Source of the DNA: Arabidopsis thaliana
Lineage: Eukaryota > Streptophyta > Magnoliopsida > Brassicales > Brassicaceae
Length of the DNA stretch: 64,000 bases
NCBI RefSeq assembly: GCF_000001735.4
Contig: NC_003074.8
Span: 23,071,261-23,135,260, forward strand
Reading direction: 5' to 3'
Part shown: in pieces, positions 13,695 through 24,044 of the stretch
Numbering within the stretch: position 1 is the first letter of the stretch
Layout of the letters: each line of letters starts with the position of its first letter
Program-made: the position numbers and the translations under genes
Notes under the pieces: model-generated
The model's database searches: none
Seen by the model: only the letters and a program-made list of their open reading frames with translations
What the model was told of the DNA's origin: nothing

Positions 13695-14639
13695 TCATTA
13701 TATATACATAGATGTACGTATGTTGTAATTCTTTTCCTTTCAATAGACGATTCAGGAAATATTCTCTAATATTTCTTTCAGCCCTTTGTATTCTCAAAAC
13801 TAAGGAAGAGTCAATATACGATAATGAATATTTTGGGAGAAAAAGATCCACTAGTAATAAAGTTTGTCAACAAAAAGGAAACGAAAAAGAGAATAAACCT
13901 ACATACAATGAAAGTAAACCAATTATAGGAAGAACATATATGTATAAATATATCTTCATATTTGGTAATTGTAAAAACGATCATCTAAATGAATATTTTC
14001 AAAAAGATTATCGTTAGCTTTACAGTTTACACGTGTTAGCAAAAAATAAATTGGTATACATTTGATTATCCGGTTAGGTAGGGCCATGTAAAGATGACTC
14101 TTGTAATTTTGAAACTAATTATTATTTTTTCTTTTGTCAAATAACACGTATCTTTTCAGCTTACTACATATTTCCCCTCCTTCCAGAGTACGTGCCGACT
14201 TCATGTTAATCTTTTTTGAGATTCAATCCATAACAGTACGTAAAATCAGGACTTTAATTAATATATATATATCTATATATACATTTTTCAGCAATTTTGT
14301 GAAATAAATATATAGTTGAGACTTATTTACAATAGCTGCCACTGGATTTTAATGTTTGTTTTTGATAATTAGGAAAAAAATCTTCAAATTAAATATTTGA
14401 CATTTAACAATCTTCCCTAAATCTCTCCACATTAACTACACGATTAGTTACTAAAATAAAACTTCCAAAATATTTAATATCATTTATTTACTACAAAATT
14501 ATCATTTTTGATATTGTTTTTCTCGATGACTATAACAATTCAATTATAATCGTCAAACCGCAGAGATATTTGATAGCATTTAATTATTACAAAATTACAA
14601 AATATTTAGACAATAATTCATAAACATATTATAAATAAG
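13695..14639. other. AT-rich intergenic DNA, possibly body of the Helitron
   Basis: No convincing coding sequence. Part of this stretch may belong to the non-autonomous Helitron whose 3' end lies at 14829. A TC dinucleotide preceded by A at 14272 is one possible 5' terminus, but I cannot prove it. Confidence 0.3.
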
Positions 14640-14829
14640 ATTAACATTAATAAAATAAATGTTTTTTTATGGGACGGGTTGGCGGGACGGGTTTGACAGG
14701 ACGTTACTTAATAACAATTGTAAACTATAAAATAAAAATATTTATAGATAGATACAATTTGCAAACTTTTATGTATACTAACTTTAAAAAATAAATTGTT
14801 TCCGCGGTGTACTGCGGGTTAAAATCTAG
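14640..14829 (+). mobile_element. Helitron (ATREP-like) 3' terminal region
   Basis: The segment ends with CCGCGGTGTACTGCGG, which folds into a 7-bp stem (CCGCGGT with ACTGCGG). Nine bases later comes CTAG followed by T (14826-14830). This is the Helitron 3' signature: a short GC hairpin about 10 nt before CTRR, inserted next to a T. GGGACGGGTT-type subterminal repeats occur upstream, as in Arabidopsis ATREP Helitrons. No Rep/helicase coding is present, so the copy is non-autonomous. The 5' end is unassigned. Confidence 0.7.
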
Positions 14830-14875
14830 TATATATATAAAGCGTCAAGGGATTTGAAAGCGTTCTGATCGATCC

Positions 14876-15010
14876 ATGAGATACTTCAATCACGAAAGAG
14901 ATGATGATGATGAAATCACGGCTTACTTCAATCCCGAGGCTCACATACATCGGCGATCTATTCTCTCTGTGTCGACAAGAGAACTGCATCGTGTATTAAA
15001 AGAGAAATAG
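14876..15010 (+). CDS. Possible 44-residue small protein, unrecognised
   Basis: An ATG at 14876 opens 44 codons: MRYFNHERDDDDEITAYFNP, then EAHIHRRSILSVSTREL and HRVLKEK, then TAG. A TATA-like run (TATATATAAAG, 14831-14842) sits about 35 bp upstream, directly against the Helitron end. The peptide is hydrophilic, with an acidic D4E run and a basic C-terminus, and no signal peptide. Composition looks more coding-like than the flanks, but I recognise no family. It could be a chance ORF or the first exon of a decayed gene. Low confidence. Confidence 0.25.
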   Translation: MRYFNHERDDDDEITAYFNPEAHIHRRSILSVSTRELHRVLKEK

Positions 15011-16014
15011 ATGATTAATTTTGTGTTTTTTGGTTTTTCTTTCTCGAAGAAGAAGAAGGATAAAAGATAATTTTGATTTCTCAAGAAGAAGACGAAGAAG
15101 AAGAAGAAGAAGAAGAGAGTACTTATAAGCAAAAGTTCGGTTTCTTCAAAATCACAAAAAAAAGGTGCTAAAGATTCACTTTGTTTGGTAATGGTAGATT
15201 ACTAGATTTTATATAGATTTCTAGCCGTTAGAAGGTTTCAATGAAATAAAGTAAATTTTGTTAACAAAAGGAAATTCATCACAGAAATTTCCTTTTCTTT
15301 TGTAAGGTTGAGTATTTTCCTTTTTTTATACCTTTTTTTATATATTTGGGGGATGTAACTTGAGACTGAAGCAACCGCTGAACATCCTCAAAAGATATCA
15401 AAGGTGGCAGAGACGTAACGGGTTTCTTAAATGAACCACAAATGGGAAACAAGCATTGACTGTCAGCAAAAACCCTAGTGTACTGCCACAAACCCACGCT
15501 TGATGGTTCCCTGAGAAACCCAACTTTCCCGGAGACAAATCTCTAAATACACAAAGAGGGATGAAAATATCAACTCCATTCCCAGAGGAGGTCGCTGACG
15601 CTTATATTATGTGCACGTTGAGGAGTTAATCGCTAAGAATAAGATGAAGAATATCAACTCCATTCCTTGAGGAGGTCTTTAAGACTATTTGTTTACTAAT
15701 TATTCTAAATGGTCGTATATTCTTTTTTTGACCATCAGATTTGTTTACATACACAATTGTAGACAATGAACCAAGAGATGGTCCAAGTAACTTTATTTAG
15801 TTATTTTCCTAAACAATGAACCAAGAGATTGACATTCACGGGACCAGCGTGAGTCACAGGAAAACGAAAATTTGGTTTTGTATTTTCAGTTCAGTTGTCA
15901 TAGTGGGTTTTCCAAAATGGTTTTGGTTTGGTTGGTTAAATCGGATCGAGCAATGCCTACATTAAACAAACTTTTGAACACGTAACTGGAGCTTTGATTA
16001 GTTTGTAACTGTAT
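15011..16014. other. Intergenic with GAA-rich tract and an unassigned minus ORF
   Basis: A (GAA)n-type run lies near 15048-15117. On the minus strand an open frame at about 15515-15279 reads FLREPSSVGLWQYTR and later SFEDVQRLLQSQV. It looks like a decayed exon of a host gene, but I cannot name it. The last few hundred bases probably include the TBL6 3' UTR. Confidence 0.35.
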
Positions 16015-17882
16015 TTATCGTTTATGGAGCAAATGGAGGTAAAGGAAGTGGTTCCAAGTATCAGGAACACCAGGGAGACACCAATGGCTGCAATCTTGGA
16101 CAGCTCTTGAACGCCGGTTTTCGGGTTTTGTTCCGTAAATAGAAGGATGGGCGTCAATTCTGTACTGAGATAAACCGCTAACGTTCAAGAGGGTTACCGG
16201 TGTTCTCATTTGCTTCAGTACGTCCTCAACAATGGACTTTTTGCTCGAGTAACTTGGTTTGAAGGTTTGGTTCAACGGCATGTTGGCTTCTCTGCAATGA
16301 CCTCCTGAGTTCCATTCTCCTCCACTGTCCAAAGATGCAATAAAGAGATGATAATGGAGACATATGATCGGTCTATAAAACCACACGAGAGACAGGACAA
16401 TGACCTGAAATGAGAAGGTGCAGCGCTTCTAAAGAAAACGCGAGTTTTCTTCGGATCGACATTTTTGTCAACCCATGATGACCAAGTCTGCAAAGCTTTC
16501 TTAAAAGCGGTTGATACATCGAGTTTGGGATGAATCAGGTCTCCTTCTTGGTAGTAGTTGACCCTGCAAACCCAAACTAATCAATCAATATCTTGGTTCC
16601 ATTCTTCTTCTGAAGTTTTAAAGTGAAAAAGTACTGACCCTGATTTGGTTTTGTAATGAGACCACCAATGAGCTGTATTGAACACTAAGATATTAGCACC
16701 TTTCCATCTGGAAGAGGTTCGATCCATAGCATCGATTCTAAGTGTTTCTCTTCGCTTCTTTCCTATTCTTGCTCTACCCTCACGAACCAAGAAATGAGTA
16801 ACATAGAATTCCACAGTGCATTTATAATCCTAGTCAAGTACACAAACATGACATTAACACAACCACACGCCTGAAATACACTTAATGGTCCATTAAGATT
16901 AAAGTCATATTGTACCACGAAACGGAAGCTATAATTCCCTTTCTCTTTGGTGATTCTTCGGTTGTGCGTTTCGTATACTCTCTTGGGATCTTTAACAGCT
17001 TGAAACAACAAACAAAGCATAGATTCCCATTGGTTCCTATTAATTGAATCTCCAACGAACACTAGCCTCTTGCCTCTAATCATTTCCAGCATCTTTGTAG
17101 CATTGAACCTAAACTCACACATACCACAATTTCCAATTCAGGACCATGAATTGCATTCCTACTTATTCAGAGAGATTAAGTGCTCAGTGGAACTATGAAT
17201 CCCACTTATCATCATCAGTCACTATCACCAACCACTACTACTTCAATAGAGAGATCTTCTTAAAGGCCTACGAGGAAAACAACAAAATTAGAAAGAAGAA
17301 ATTAAACCTGGGAGCATGACAATCCTGAGGCTCCCATCTCCAATTCATGTAATTAAGATCCAATCTTCCATTGCTTTGACAACCAAATCCTTCATCGATA
17401 AAAGGACAAGACGCATTTGTGTACAATGGATAATCACTATCGTAAACCCACTTCCCTTTCGTAACATCACATTCTTCGATTCTCTTCTCTGTCTTCTTAT
17501 CTTCACCATTGTTGCTCGGAAGTTCAATCACTTTAATCGAAGTTAAATTAGCAATTTCCCTAACTTCCTTAACCAAACTCTCGCCGCTAATCTTCTGCTC
17601 AAAAACAGAAATTTTTGAAGACCCGGAAGTGTTTTCGGGTGAATTGAAATGGGTAGAGATCAGAATCGGACTTGCTTGAGGAGAAACTGAAGAATCGGAA
17701 ATGGCGGCAATAGGGCTTAAATCGATCTGGAAGTTAGCTTCTGGTGTTGGGTAAAGAGAAGAGTTAGATTTGAGTAAGGAAGAGGAGAAGAAAGTGAAGA
17801 AAACAATGGCGGAAGAGATTATTGTGATGATGAATGCTAAGACTCTTGTGGACTTCACAGAGAAACTTCTTTGTCTCTCCAT
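16015..17882 (-). CDS. TBL6: Trichome-birefringence-like wall polysaccharide O-acetyltransferase
   Basis: Five exons on the minus strand: 17882-17308, 17108-16916, 16829-16639, 16563-16405 and 16324-16015. They total 1,428 nt, 475 residues. An N-terminal signal anchor ([19 protein letters not shown]) marks a type II Golgi protein. The PMR5N part holds the TBL cysteine pattern ([35 protein letters not shown]). The catalytic PC-esterase domain has the GDS motif at about 211-213 ([14 protein letters not shown]) and the DxxH motif at about 450-453 ([15 protein letters not shown]). TBL proteins transfer acetyl groups to wall xylan, mannan or pectin. The substrate of this member is not visible in the sequence. 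From memory At3g62390. Confidence 0.92.
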
Positions 17883-18310
17883 CTTCTATCTCTTTATTTA
17901 TTTTTTCTCTGTAACTGTTATAAGTTAGTTAAGAAAAAACAGTTTCATAATTATCTGTAATCAGAGAAATTTGAAATCGAAAAATGGAACTGTTTGAGAA
18001 AAGGATTGAAATTTTGGAGTCGACAAAGGTGGTTGAATTAGTGGGGTATAGAGGAGAGATTCGGTGAAGAAATGATAATGACGTTCTTACAAACTCGTGA
18101 GCTCATGAATTTTACAATAATTAACGGAACAGAGGGAAAGATAATGATTATTTAAAAAAGTTCAGGATTAGGAAATTAGTTTAGTGTGTTGACAGATTGG
18201 ATTTGGCATTATTAACGTGGTGGGACACACTCGGGGAACACGAGCAGCGAATGGTTTACTTTTTTAAAAAGCAAATTCCATAAAATGCCCATTGAAGAAA
18301 TAAGAGATCA
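17883..18310. other. Divergent intergenic region between TBL6 and COX5C
   Basis: Contains the TBL6 5' UTR and promoter (minus side) and the upstream edge of the COX5C promoter. No other gene is visible. Confidence 0.5.
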
Positions 18311-18329
18311 GGCCCATGTTTAAGGCCCA
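18311..18329 (+). promoter_or_regulatory. Pair of site II (GGCCCA) elements upstream of COX5C
   Basis: Two GGCCCA boxes at 18311-18316 and 18324-18329, 13 bp apart, lie just before the presumed transcription start. Site II elements (TGGGCY and its complement) bind TCP factors and are known to drive nuclear genes for respiratory components, including cytochrome c and COX5-type genes. Confidence 0.6.
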
Positions 18330-18443
18330 ATAAGACACAAATGGAGTAGAGAAGTGATTATCTGCTTACGCAACTTCTTCAATCACCCACCATTTCGTTT
18401 TCGTCGTGAGCTTCTGTCTCGTTCATCTACACAATCTGACTCG

Positions 18444-19023
18444 GTAAAGTCCATATTCTTCCCTTGATGATAATTGTTGTTTCCTTTATGATTTTGTGGT
18501 GATTTTCGTTATAGATAGGTGGCGGATTGTGAAGTTACGATTAATTTTTATCAGATTCGAATCCATTTCTCGTTTTTTTTCCCGTGTAGATCGGTGTGCT
18601 TAAGATCGGAATTTCTCGTTTAAATCTTCCGTTGATTTAGATTTGATGCTCTTAGTGTTGTGATGCTTTGAAACGTTAATCCTTTTCTTCGGGAGAAATG
18701 CCAATTTTATTTTCAGTATCTGGATCCTGTGGATTAGGGTTCTTGTATCATTTTGGGAATAAATTCAAAGCCTTTGATATCTTCCTTTGAATAGAGACGT
18801 AGTTAAGAGGTTAGACAGAAAATGGATCGAAATTGTACATGTTTATGTGTATATATAGACTCCAAGTGCAAACCAGTAGAAATTAAGAGATCAGGTAGAT
18901 TAGTGTGTGTGTGTGTATAGATGTTTTATTGGTTGTCAATAAAGTTTTCAGCTTTAGGAATCGTGAGCATTGTGAAAGTATCAATTATGTTAGTATTGAC
19001 TCTATGATTAAAATGTGTGCTAG
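18444..19023 (+). other. Leader intron in the COX5C 5' UTR
   Basis: A donor (TCG|GTAAAG) follows the presumed leader exon and an acceptor (GCTAG|GTTGAG) lies 11 nt before the ATG, giving a 580-bp leader intron rich in T. Arabidopsis COX5C genes are known to carry a leader intron that boosts expression. Its presence here supports the gene call. Confidence 0.65.
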
Positions 19024-19034
19024 GTTGAGAAGAA

Positions 19035-19229
19035 ATGGCAGGACACAAGGTTGCGCATGCCACATTGAAAGGCCCGAGTGTTGTCAAGGAATTGATTATT
19101 GGTTTGACGCTTGGTTTAGCTGCTGGTGGTCTCTGGAAGATGCACCATTGGAATGAGCAGAGGAAAACTAGAACTTTCTATGATTTGCTTGAGAGAGGTG
19201 AGATCGGTGTTGTCGCCTCTGAAGAGTGA
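19035..19229 (+). CDS. COX5C: Cytochrome c oxidase subunit 5C
   Basis: An intronless 64-residue ORF. It begins MAGHKVAHATLKGPSVVKEL, has one membrane helix (IIGLTLGLAAGGLWKM) and a polar tail (HHWNEQRKTRTFYDLLERG) ending VVASEE. This is the standard length and sequence of plant COX5C, a small inner-membrane subunit of mitochondrial complex IV. It has no cleavable presequence, as usual for this subunit. Two site II boxes and a leader intron upstream fit co-regulation with other respiratory genes. From memory At3g62400. Confidence 0.93.
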   Translation: MAGHKVAHATLKGPSVVKELIIGLTLGLAAGGLWKMHHWNEQRKTRTFYDLLERGEIGVVASEE

Positions 19230-19745
19230 ATGGGAATGCCTCTCTCTCACTCTCAATGTTGTTGGCTCGATTTTTCTGTTTTTATGGTTTCTTGAGATCT
19301 CAGATAAGTTACCTAAGAAAGTTGGTTGCTTGAGAAATAAACAACCACTCAGACATCAAAATTGGATATTTGTTAACACATTGTTTTCCGGAGATACAGT
19401 GGTTGAAACTTGAGACATCTGTCTTGACTTTTCCTTAAACAGTGTGTGATCATTTTATTATACTTACCAGCTTATTTTTTCTCATCTTTTTTGGATAAAA
19501 TACGCAACAGGCACTTGTATCTTAGAAAACGGCTTGGATGGCTGCAAATTTTCAACATCGTACTGCTTCATAAACGATATCAAATACGTGGAACTTAATT
19601 GTTGGTTAATAGAGGATAAGAAATGGGGTTCACAGAATTAAATTCACGCACACTTCATATATCTTGTTCCCTCCCAATTATCTGAACTATCTTCTTTTAT
19701 CAAAAACTATATTCACAGGCTGCCGTGTACCTTCTCCATCCAAAG
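19230..19745. other. COX5C 3' UTR and CP12-2 promoter
   Basis: About 515 bp between two same-strand genes. It should hold the COX5C 3' UTR and the CP12-2 promoter and leader. Open frames here are not convincing. Confidence 0.5.
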
Positions 19746-20141
19746 ATGGCAACTATAGCTACTGGTCTTAACATTGCAACCCAGCGTGTCTTCGTCACCA
19801 GCGAGAATCGGCCAGTTTGTCTCGCCGGTCCGGTCCATTTGAACAATTCGTGGAATCTTGGGTCAAGAACAACTAACCGGATGATGAAACTTCAGCCGAT
19901 TAAAGCAGCACCGGAAGGAGGGATATCGGACGTAGTGGAGAAAAGCATTAAGGAAGCTCAGGAGACTTGTGCGGGCGATCCTGTGAGTGGAGAGTGTGTA
20001 GCTGCGTGGGACGAGGTTGAAGAACTTAGCGCAGCAGCTAGCCATGCTAGAGACAAGAAGAAGGCTGATGGTTCGGACCCTTTGGAGGAATACTGCAAAG
20101 ACAATCCTGAGACCAACGAGTGCCGTACTTACGACAACTGA
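19746..20141 (+). CDS. CP12-2: Chloroplast protein CP12-2, GAPDH/PRK redox linker
   Basis: A single-exon ORF of 131 residues. I chose the ATG at 19746 because upstream codons in this frame lack an ATG. Residues 1 to about 53 form a chloroplast transit peptide rich in T, N, S and R. The mature acidic protein has the two CP12 cysteine pairs, C75/C84 (ETCAGDPVSGECVAAWDEVE) and C117/C126 (YCKDNPETNEC), and the AWDEVEEL core. CP12 is a conditionally disordered stromal protein. When oxidised in the dark it bridges GAPDH and phosphoribulokinase into an inactive complex, and thioredoxin releases it in light. From memory At3g62410. Confidence 0.96.
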   Translation: MATIATGLNIATQRVFVTSENRPVCLAGPVHLNNSWNLGSRTTNRMMKLQPIKAAPEGGISDVVEKSIKEAQETCAGDPVSGECVAAWDEVEELSAAASHARDKKKADGSDPLEEYCKDNPETNECRTYDN

Positions 20142-20583
20142 AGCGATCAAGATCCTGTTCCGGATTCATACGTATACGACAAATCTTTGTTCCGGTCCAT
20201 TTGGTAATGTCAGGTTATATAAATCATGTCTTTGAATCTGAATTAGCTCTAAAAACATTTGTAATTTGTAGTTCCATAAACGAATACAAAAGCCAAAATT
20301 TCATAACAGGTAATGCGCAGCGAATAATAAGAAAGCTTGAATTCAATAAGAAACACATTAGACACCAATTACATGAGACACAAGACTAGAGGACTGAGGC
20401 TACAAAACCATACAAAGACACGAACAAATTGAAATTGCATAAAGATTGCGTTGTCCATTGACAACACAAGACTCAATTCACCAATGACACACTAATTGTT
20501 ACAACAAGGACAGTAAGTAAAACAGACCAAAGACTCGAACTCAATGCTTCATTTTTGATCCTTCAGATATGAATCATCCATCT
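20142..20583. other. Convergent 3' region of CP12-2 and bZIP53
   Basis: About 440 bp between the stops of two convergent genes. It should hold both 3' UTRs and nothing else that I can support. Confidence 0.55.
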
Positions 20584-21024
20584 TCAGCAATCAAACATAT
20601 CAGCAGAAGCTCTGATTGGTTGCATTGGACAAGGCATCTGCCAAGGGTTCTGCATAGATTCAGGAATCTCAGGAATATCCAAAGCCTGACCACTAATTTC
20701 TTCAACCATCTCAAGCACAGAGTTCAATGATCTCAACCTATCCGTCAACTCCGAAGCCTGTGCCCTCAAGACATTGTTCTTAGACTCCATTTCAATGTAT
20801 TTCTTTGAAGCTTCATCAACCTGCTCAGTGATTTTAGCGTTATCATTCTTGAGAAGAGTGACTTCGTTGATCAAATCACCAAGTTGCTTCTGTTTCCTCA
20901 TCCTTGACCTCCGAGCAGATTCTCTGTTAGAGATCATTCTCTTCCTCTTCCTCTCATCCGTCACCGTGGCGTACCTCGGATCATTATCGGATTCAGGACT
21001 TGTTTGCATTTGCAACGACCCCAT
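20584..21024 (-). CDS. bZIP53: Group S1 bZIP transcription factor bZIP53
   Basis: An intronless minus-strand ORF of 146 residues from the ATG at 21024. The basic region ([20 protein letters not shown]) has the plant bZIP N-x7-R pattern (N33, R41). It is followed by a long leucine zipper with heptad positions filled by L, V, I and M. The short C-terminal region ends in [12 protein letters not shown]. Group S1 factors heterodimerise with group C bZIPs, bind ACGT elements, and control amino-acid (ProDH, asparagine synthetase) and seed-maturation genes under low energy. The long leader contains the sucrose-control uORF described separately. From memory At3g62420. Confidence 0.95.
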
Positions 21025-21206
21025 TTCTCGTTGACTTTTTGACTTCTTCTCACCAAAATTAAAATCAATATAATATTATTCTTCTTCTTCTAGAGATATT
21101 TTCCTATAAAAACCTCTCAAAAACACAATCTGAAAATCCCCGATTTCTAAATCTATCAAAGAATAAGTTAGATCAAAAACGAAAACTGAGATCGAGAACG
21201 ATTACT

Positions 21207-21293
21207 TCATGAGAAAACGTAGGTGTAGTAGAGGTAAACGACGGAGAAAGAGTGTAGAATTCGAATCCGACGAAACAGGATTGAGTAGCTCAT
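21207..21293 (-). promoter_or_regulatory. Sucrose-control conserved peptide uORF (SC-uORF) in the bZIP53 leader
   Basis: An ATG at 21293 on the minus strand opens 28 codons ending at 21207. The peptide is MSYSILFRRIRI, then LHSFSVVYLYYTYVFS, then TGA. The C-terminal SFSVV(Y/F)LYY pattern matches the SC-peptide of group S1 bZIP leaders (bZIP11 type), which stalls ribosomes when sucrose is high and so represses the main ORF. The stop codon overlaps a following two-codon ATG-AAG-TAA frame. The uORF ends about 180 nt before the bZIP53 ATG. It is too short for simple ORF lists. Confidence 0.88.
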
Positions 21294-22326
21294 AGATTCA
21301 TTCCTAATTTTGTTTTTTTTTCAAAATTCCCAAAAACCAAACCCTAGATCAAAACAAGCCTCTAAGCCAAATTTCCGATGAGAAAGAAAAAAACCTAGAT
21401 CTAGATCTAGATCTGAGTGACAGAAGAGAAGGAAACGAATCAAAGAAAGGAGATGAATTATCTGAGAAACAAGAATTGTGGCTGAATCGAGAAGATTGAT
21501 AAACGAAAAAAAGCTTATGATAGGATCAAAGGCCAAACGAAAGAAGGCGATAAAGTAACACCAAGCTTATCCTTTTAAAGGAGAAGATGGTGATGAGCTG
21601 TCCTAAGCCTTTTTCTTTATTTTTACAATATTTTAATAAAGGAAGATAATTAACTTTTGGTCATAAATCTTTTTATTTTGTTTTTTTTTAAAACGCAACT
21701 GGGGGAAACTGACGCCAGCTGTGACGCCGCCAGCTGGAATTTTATAAGGGAAGCACGTTTTGTTGAGGGAAGTTTCTCCGTCTGTTCACGGATGGAATAT
21801 TCCACCAAGATGCCTCCTCAGAAAATATCAAATATTATTGCCAAGTGTTAATTAACTGAATATTATATATTTCTGAATTTGAAAATTTCCTCACGAAAGC
21901 AACGTCTAACACACAATTCATAAGCGTAATTATAAAACGACCATTAACTATAACGAAAGTCTACCAGATTGTTGTTTATATGCGGCTCTCTTTGGTTAAA
22001 ACTTAAATGATGACGTGACGATTACATCATTTTATTGACACGATTTTAAATTACAAAACACAAGACTGAGTTGGGAAGTTGGCTCGTGGGCTTTATAATA
22101 GCCTTAATTCAGCTGATGGGCTTAGCTCTCCCTTACACACTCGAAAAATCCAGTTAGAGATAAGAAAAACGCCAAGCTTATGTCAACAAAAGTTTGATCT
22201 TTTTAAGATTACTTCTCTCACAATCTTCACAAACTAGATTCTGAGCTTATGCAAAGATTTAAGAGTGTGATACAAAAACAAACTCAGTTCTCTCATGTCA
22301 ATAAATGGGATATGTTAAGATTTTGT
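21294..22326. other. bZIP53 distal leader/promoter and intergenic DNA
   Basis: The left part is the distal bZIP53 leader, with an AAACCCTAG telo-box-like motif near 21340 and a short AGATCT tandem near 21394-21413. To the right is AT-rich intergenic DNA without a supported gene. Confidence 0.45.
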
Positions 22327-22530
22327 TCAAGAGGGCTTGATACGAAGTTTGCATTTAGATGAATTTCTCGGTAGCATTAGGAGATCCAACATGATCTGAA
22401 TCTTTGTGTCAGCTCTTATTATTGGCTTAAGCTGAACTTCCAAAAGCTCAAGACTTGGCAATTTCTCTAACATGTGCTTTATTTGCACCATTTCTCCAAC
22501 AGTTCTCATGTTGAGGCAACAAACACTTGT
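22327..22530 (-). pseudogene. FBD-domain relic, 3' of an F-box/LRR gene
   Basis: On the minus strand MVQIKHMLEKLPSLELLEVQ and later LLMLPRNSSKCKLRIKPS match the C-terminal half of the FBD domain in the adjacent gene (VEYVLENLLCLVLLEIHV, LLMLPRASSKCKVQVKFV). It has no F-box or LRR part. It is best read as the leftover 3' end of a third tandem copy. It keeps a stop in the family's usual place. Confidence 0.7.
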
Positions 22531-22534
22531 TTGT

Positions 22535-24044
22535 TCAAACAAACTTGACCTGGACTTTGCATTTGGATGAAGCTCTCGGAAGCATTAGGAGATCCGCCAA
22601 GATCTGCAGCTTTCTGTCAATCTTCTTTGTCTTAACATGAATTTCCAACAGCACCAGACACAGCAAATTCTCCAAGACATACTCTACTTGCTCCATTTCT
22701 TCAATCTCTCCACCGAACTCAGTTATCTTTAGGATCTCAATAGGGCAGGACAAAAGGAAAGAATACCCATCCAAGCATTCGCAAACAGAGTTTTCATCCC
22801 CATAGCCATGATAATGCAAAGCCTGCAAAAAGACCGGAATTTTGAGATTGAAGATTTTGTGAGTTTCAATTCTTTTGTTTGTCCAATGAACTTTTGGGGT
22901 TTTTGGTCACCTCAATGGTGAGAGTCTTTAGATTTGGAGATTTTTCAAGAAGAATACGCAGATCATCCCAACAGATAGCGTCATGAGTACTAACTGATAA
23001 ATGAAACAGGTTCTCAAACACTGGGACTGCTTCCCTGAAGACCCAAAACAGCTGGAACAGAATTGAAAAAAAAAAAAAAACTAGTCAGTCATAACTTCAA
23101 TAAACATTCTAATGTATAGAAAGATTTTTTATTTTAATATCTCAGTGGAGAGCACTTACGTGCATCGTGTCAACAGCTCCTAAGCGCAGAATCTGAACAT
23201 TTTTCAACCCCTTGATCAGATTCCTAACATTGTAGGTATCCCCAATATAAAGAGAAGGAAGTTCTAGCTTAGCTTCCACAAGGGAGTTGAGCTTAACAAC
23301 TGGATAGCTATCTCGGAGAGTATCAAAGTATTTAAAGTATTCAAGACTAGGAATATCCAAACTGATAGGCTCAAAACTAGAGCCATCATGAACCCATTCT
23401 TTACGCCGAATAGTAAGTCGCTTAAGGATCTGACTAGATACTCTGCGAGACCATTTCCAATCTTCACAGTTGTGGCCATCTATGACTAACTCCTCGAGCA
23501 CAGGGCAAGCAGAAATAAGCTTTGTAAACGAACAACCAGCAGTGTTATCGAATTCGAACCGAACTGTATCAAGAAGGAGAGTCTTAAGAGCAGGAAGCCA
23601 AGCATTCTTAGGGAGAATGTCAATAACAAAACCAGACCCTAGTTTCATTTTCACAACGCTCTTGCAAGTGAAGATCTCAGAAGGCAGTGAGTAATCTCCT
23701 CTGACATTGATGTCCAGTTCAAGATCCAAGACTCCACACTCCAACACATTGCGTAAACAATCATTGACAGTTTTATACTGAGCAAAATTCAAAGACTGCA
23801 ACTTTAGAGAGAATCTCCTAATACGGTGACTGGCAAGTCGAGCTAACATTATTCGATCAGCGAAATCTTTGAAACTTGCACTAATGGCAGACGCCGAGGA
23901 ATCAACGAAAACAGCAATCGGTATGATGGTAACCAGATTCAGCCAGTTCTTGGAGGTATACTTCAAGCAAGTAGCTTCTTTTGTCGAAAGTAAGGAGATC
24001 ACGCGATAGATAACACCATCTGGTAAATTACTGATTCTATCCAT
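22535..24044 (-). CDS. F-box/LRR/FBD protein
   Basis: Three exons on the minus strand: 24044-23160, 23051-22911 and 22822-22535. They total 1,314 nt, 437 residues. The F-box is at the start (MDRISNLPDGVIYRVISLLS, then TKEATCLKYTSKNWLNL). Degenerate leucine-rich repeats follow (LPALKTLLLDTVRFEFD, CPVLEELVIDGH, LKRLTIRRKEW). The last exon holds the FBD domain (CPIEILKITEFGGE, LLMLPRASSKCKVQV). Such proteins are SCF ubiquitin-ligase receptors. The target is unknown. The F-box is atypical (DGVIYRVISLL instead of DEIICHIGSFL in its neighbour), so its Skp1 binding is uncertain. From memory this region is At3g62430. Confidence 0.82.

Noticed and set aside
19725-19745. Upstream extension of CP12-2 (VYLLHPK before MATIATG)
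   Set aside because: It would need a GTG start. The ATG at 19746 gives the standard 131-residue precursor.
21321-21536. 71-residue minus ORF upstream of bZIP53 as the leader peptide
   Set aside because: It lacks the SC-peptide pattern. The conserved uORF is the shorter one at 21207-21293.
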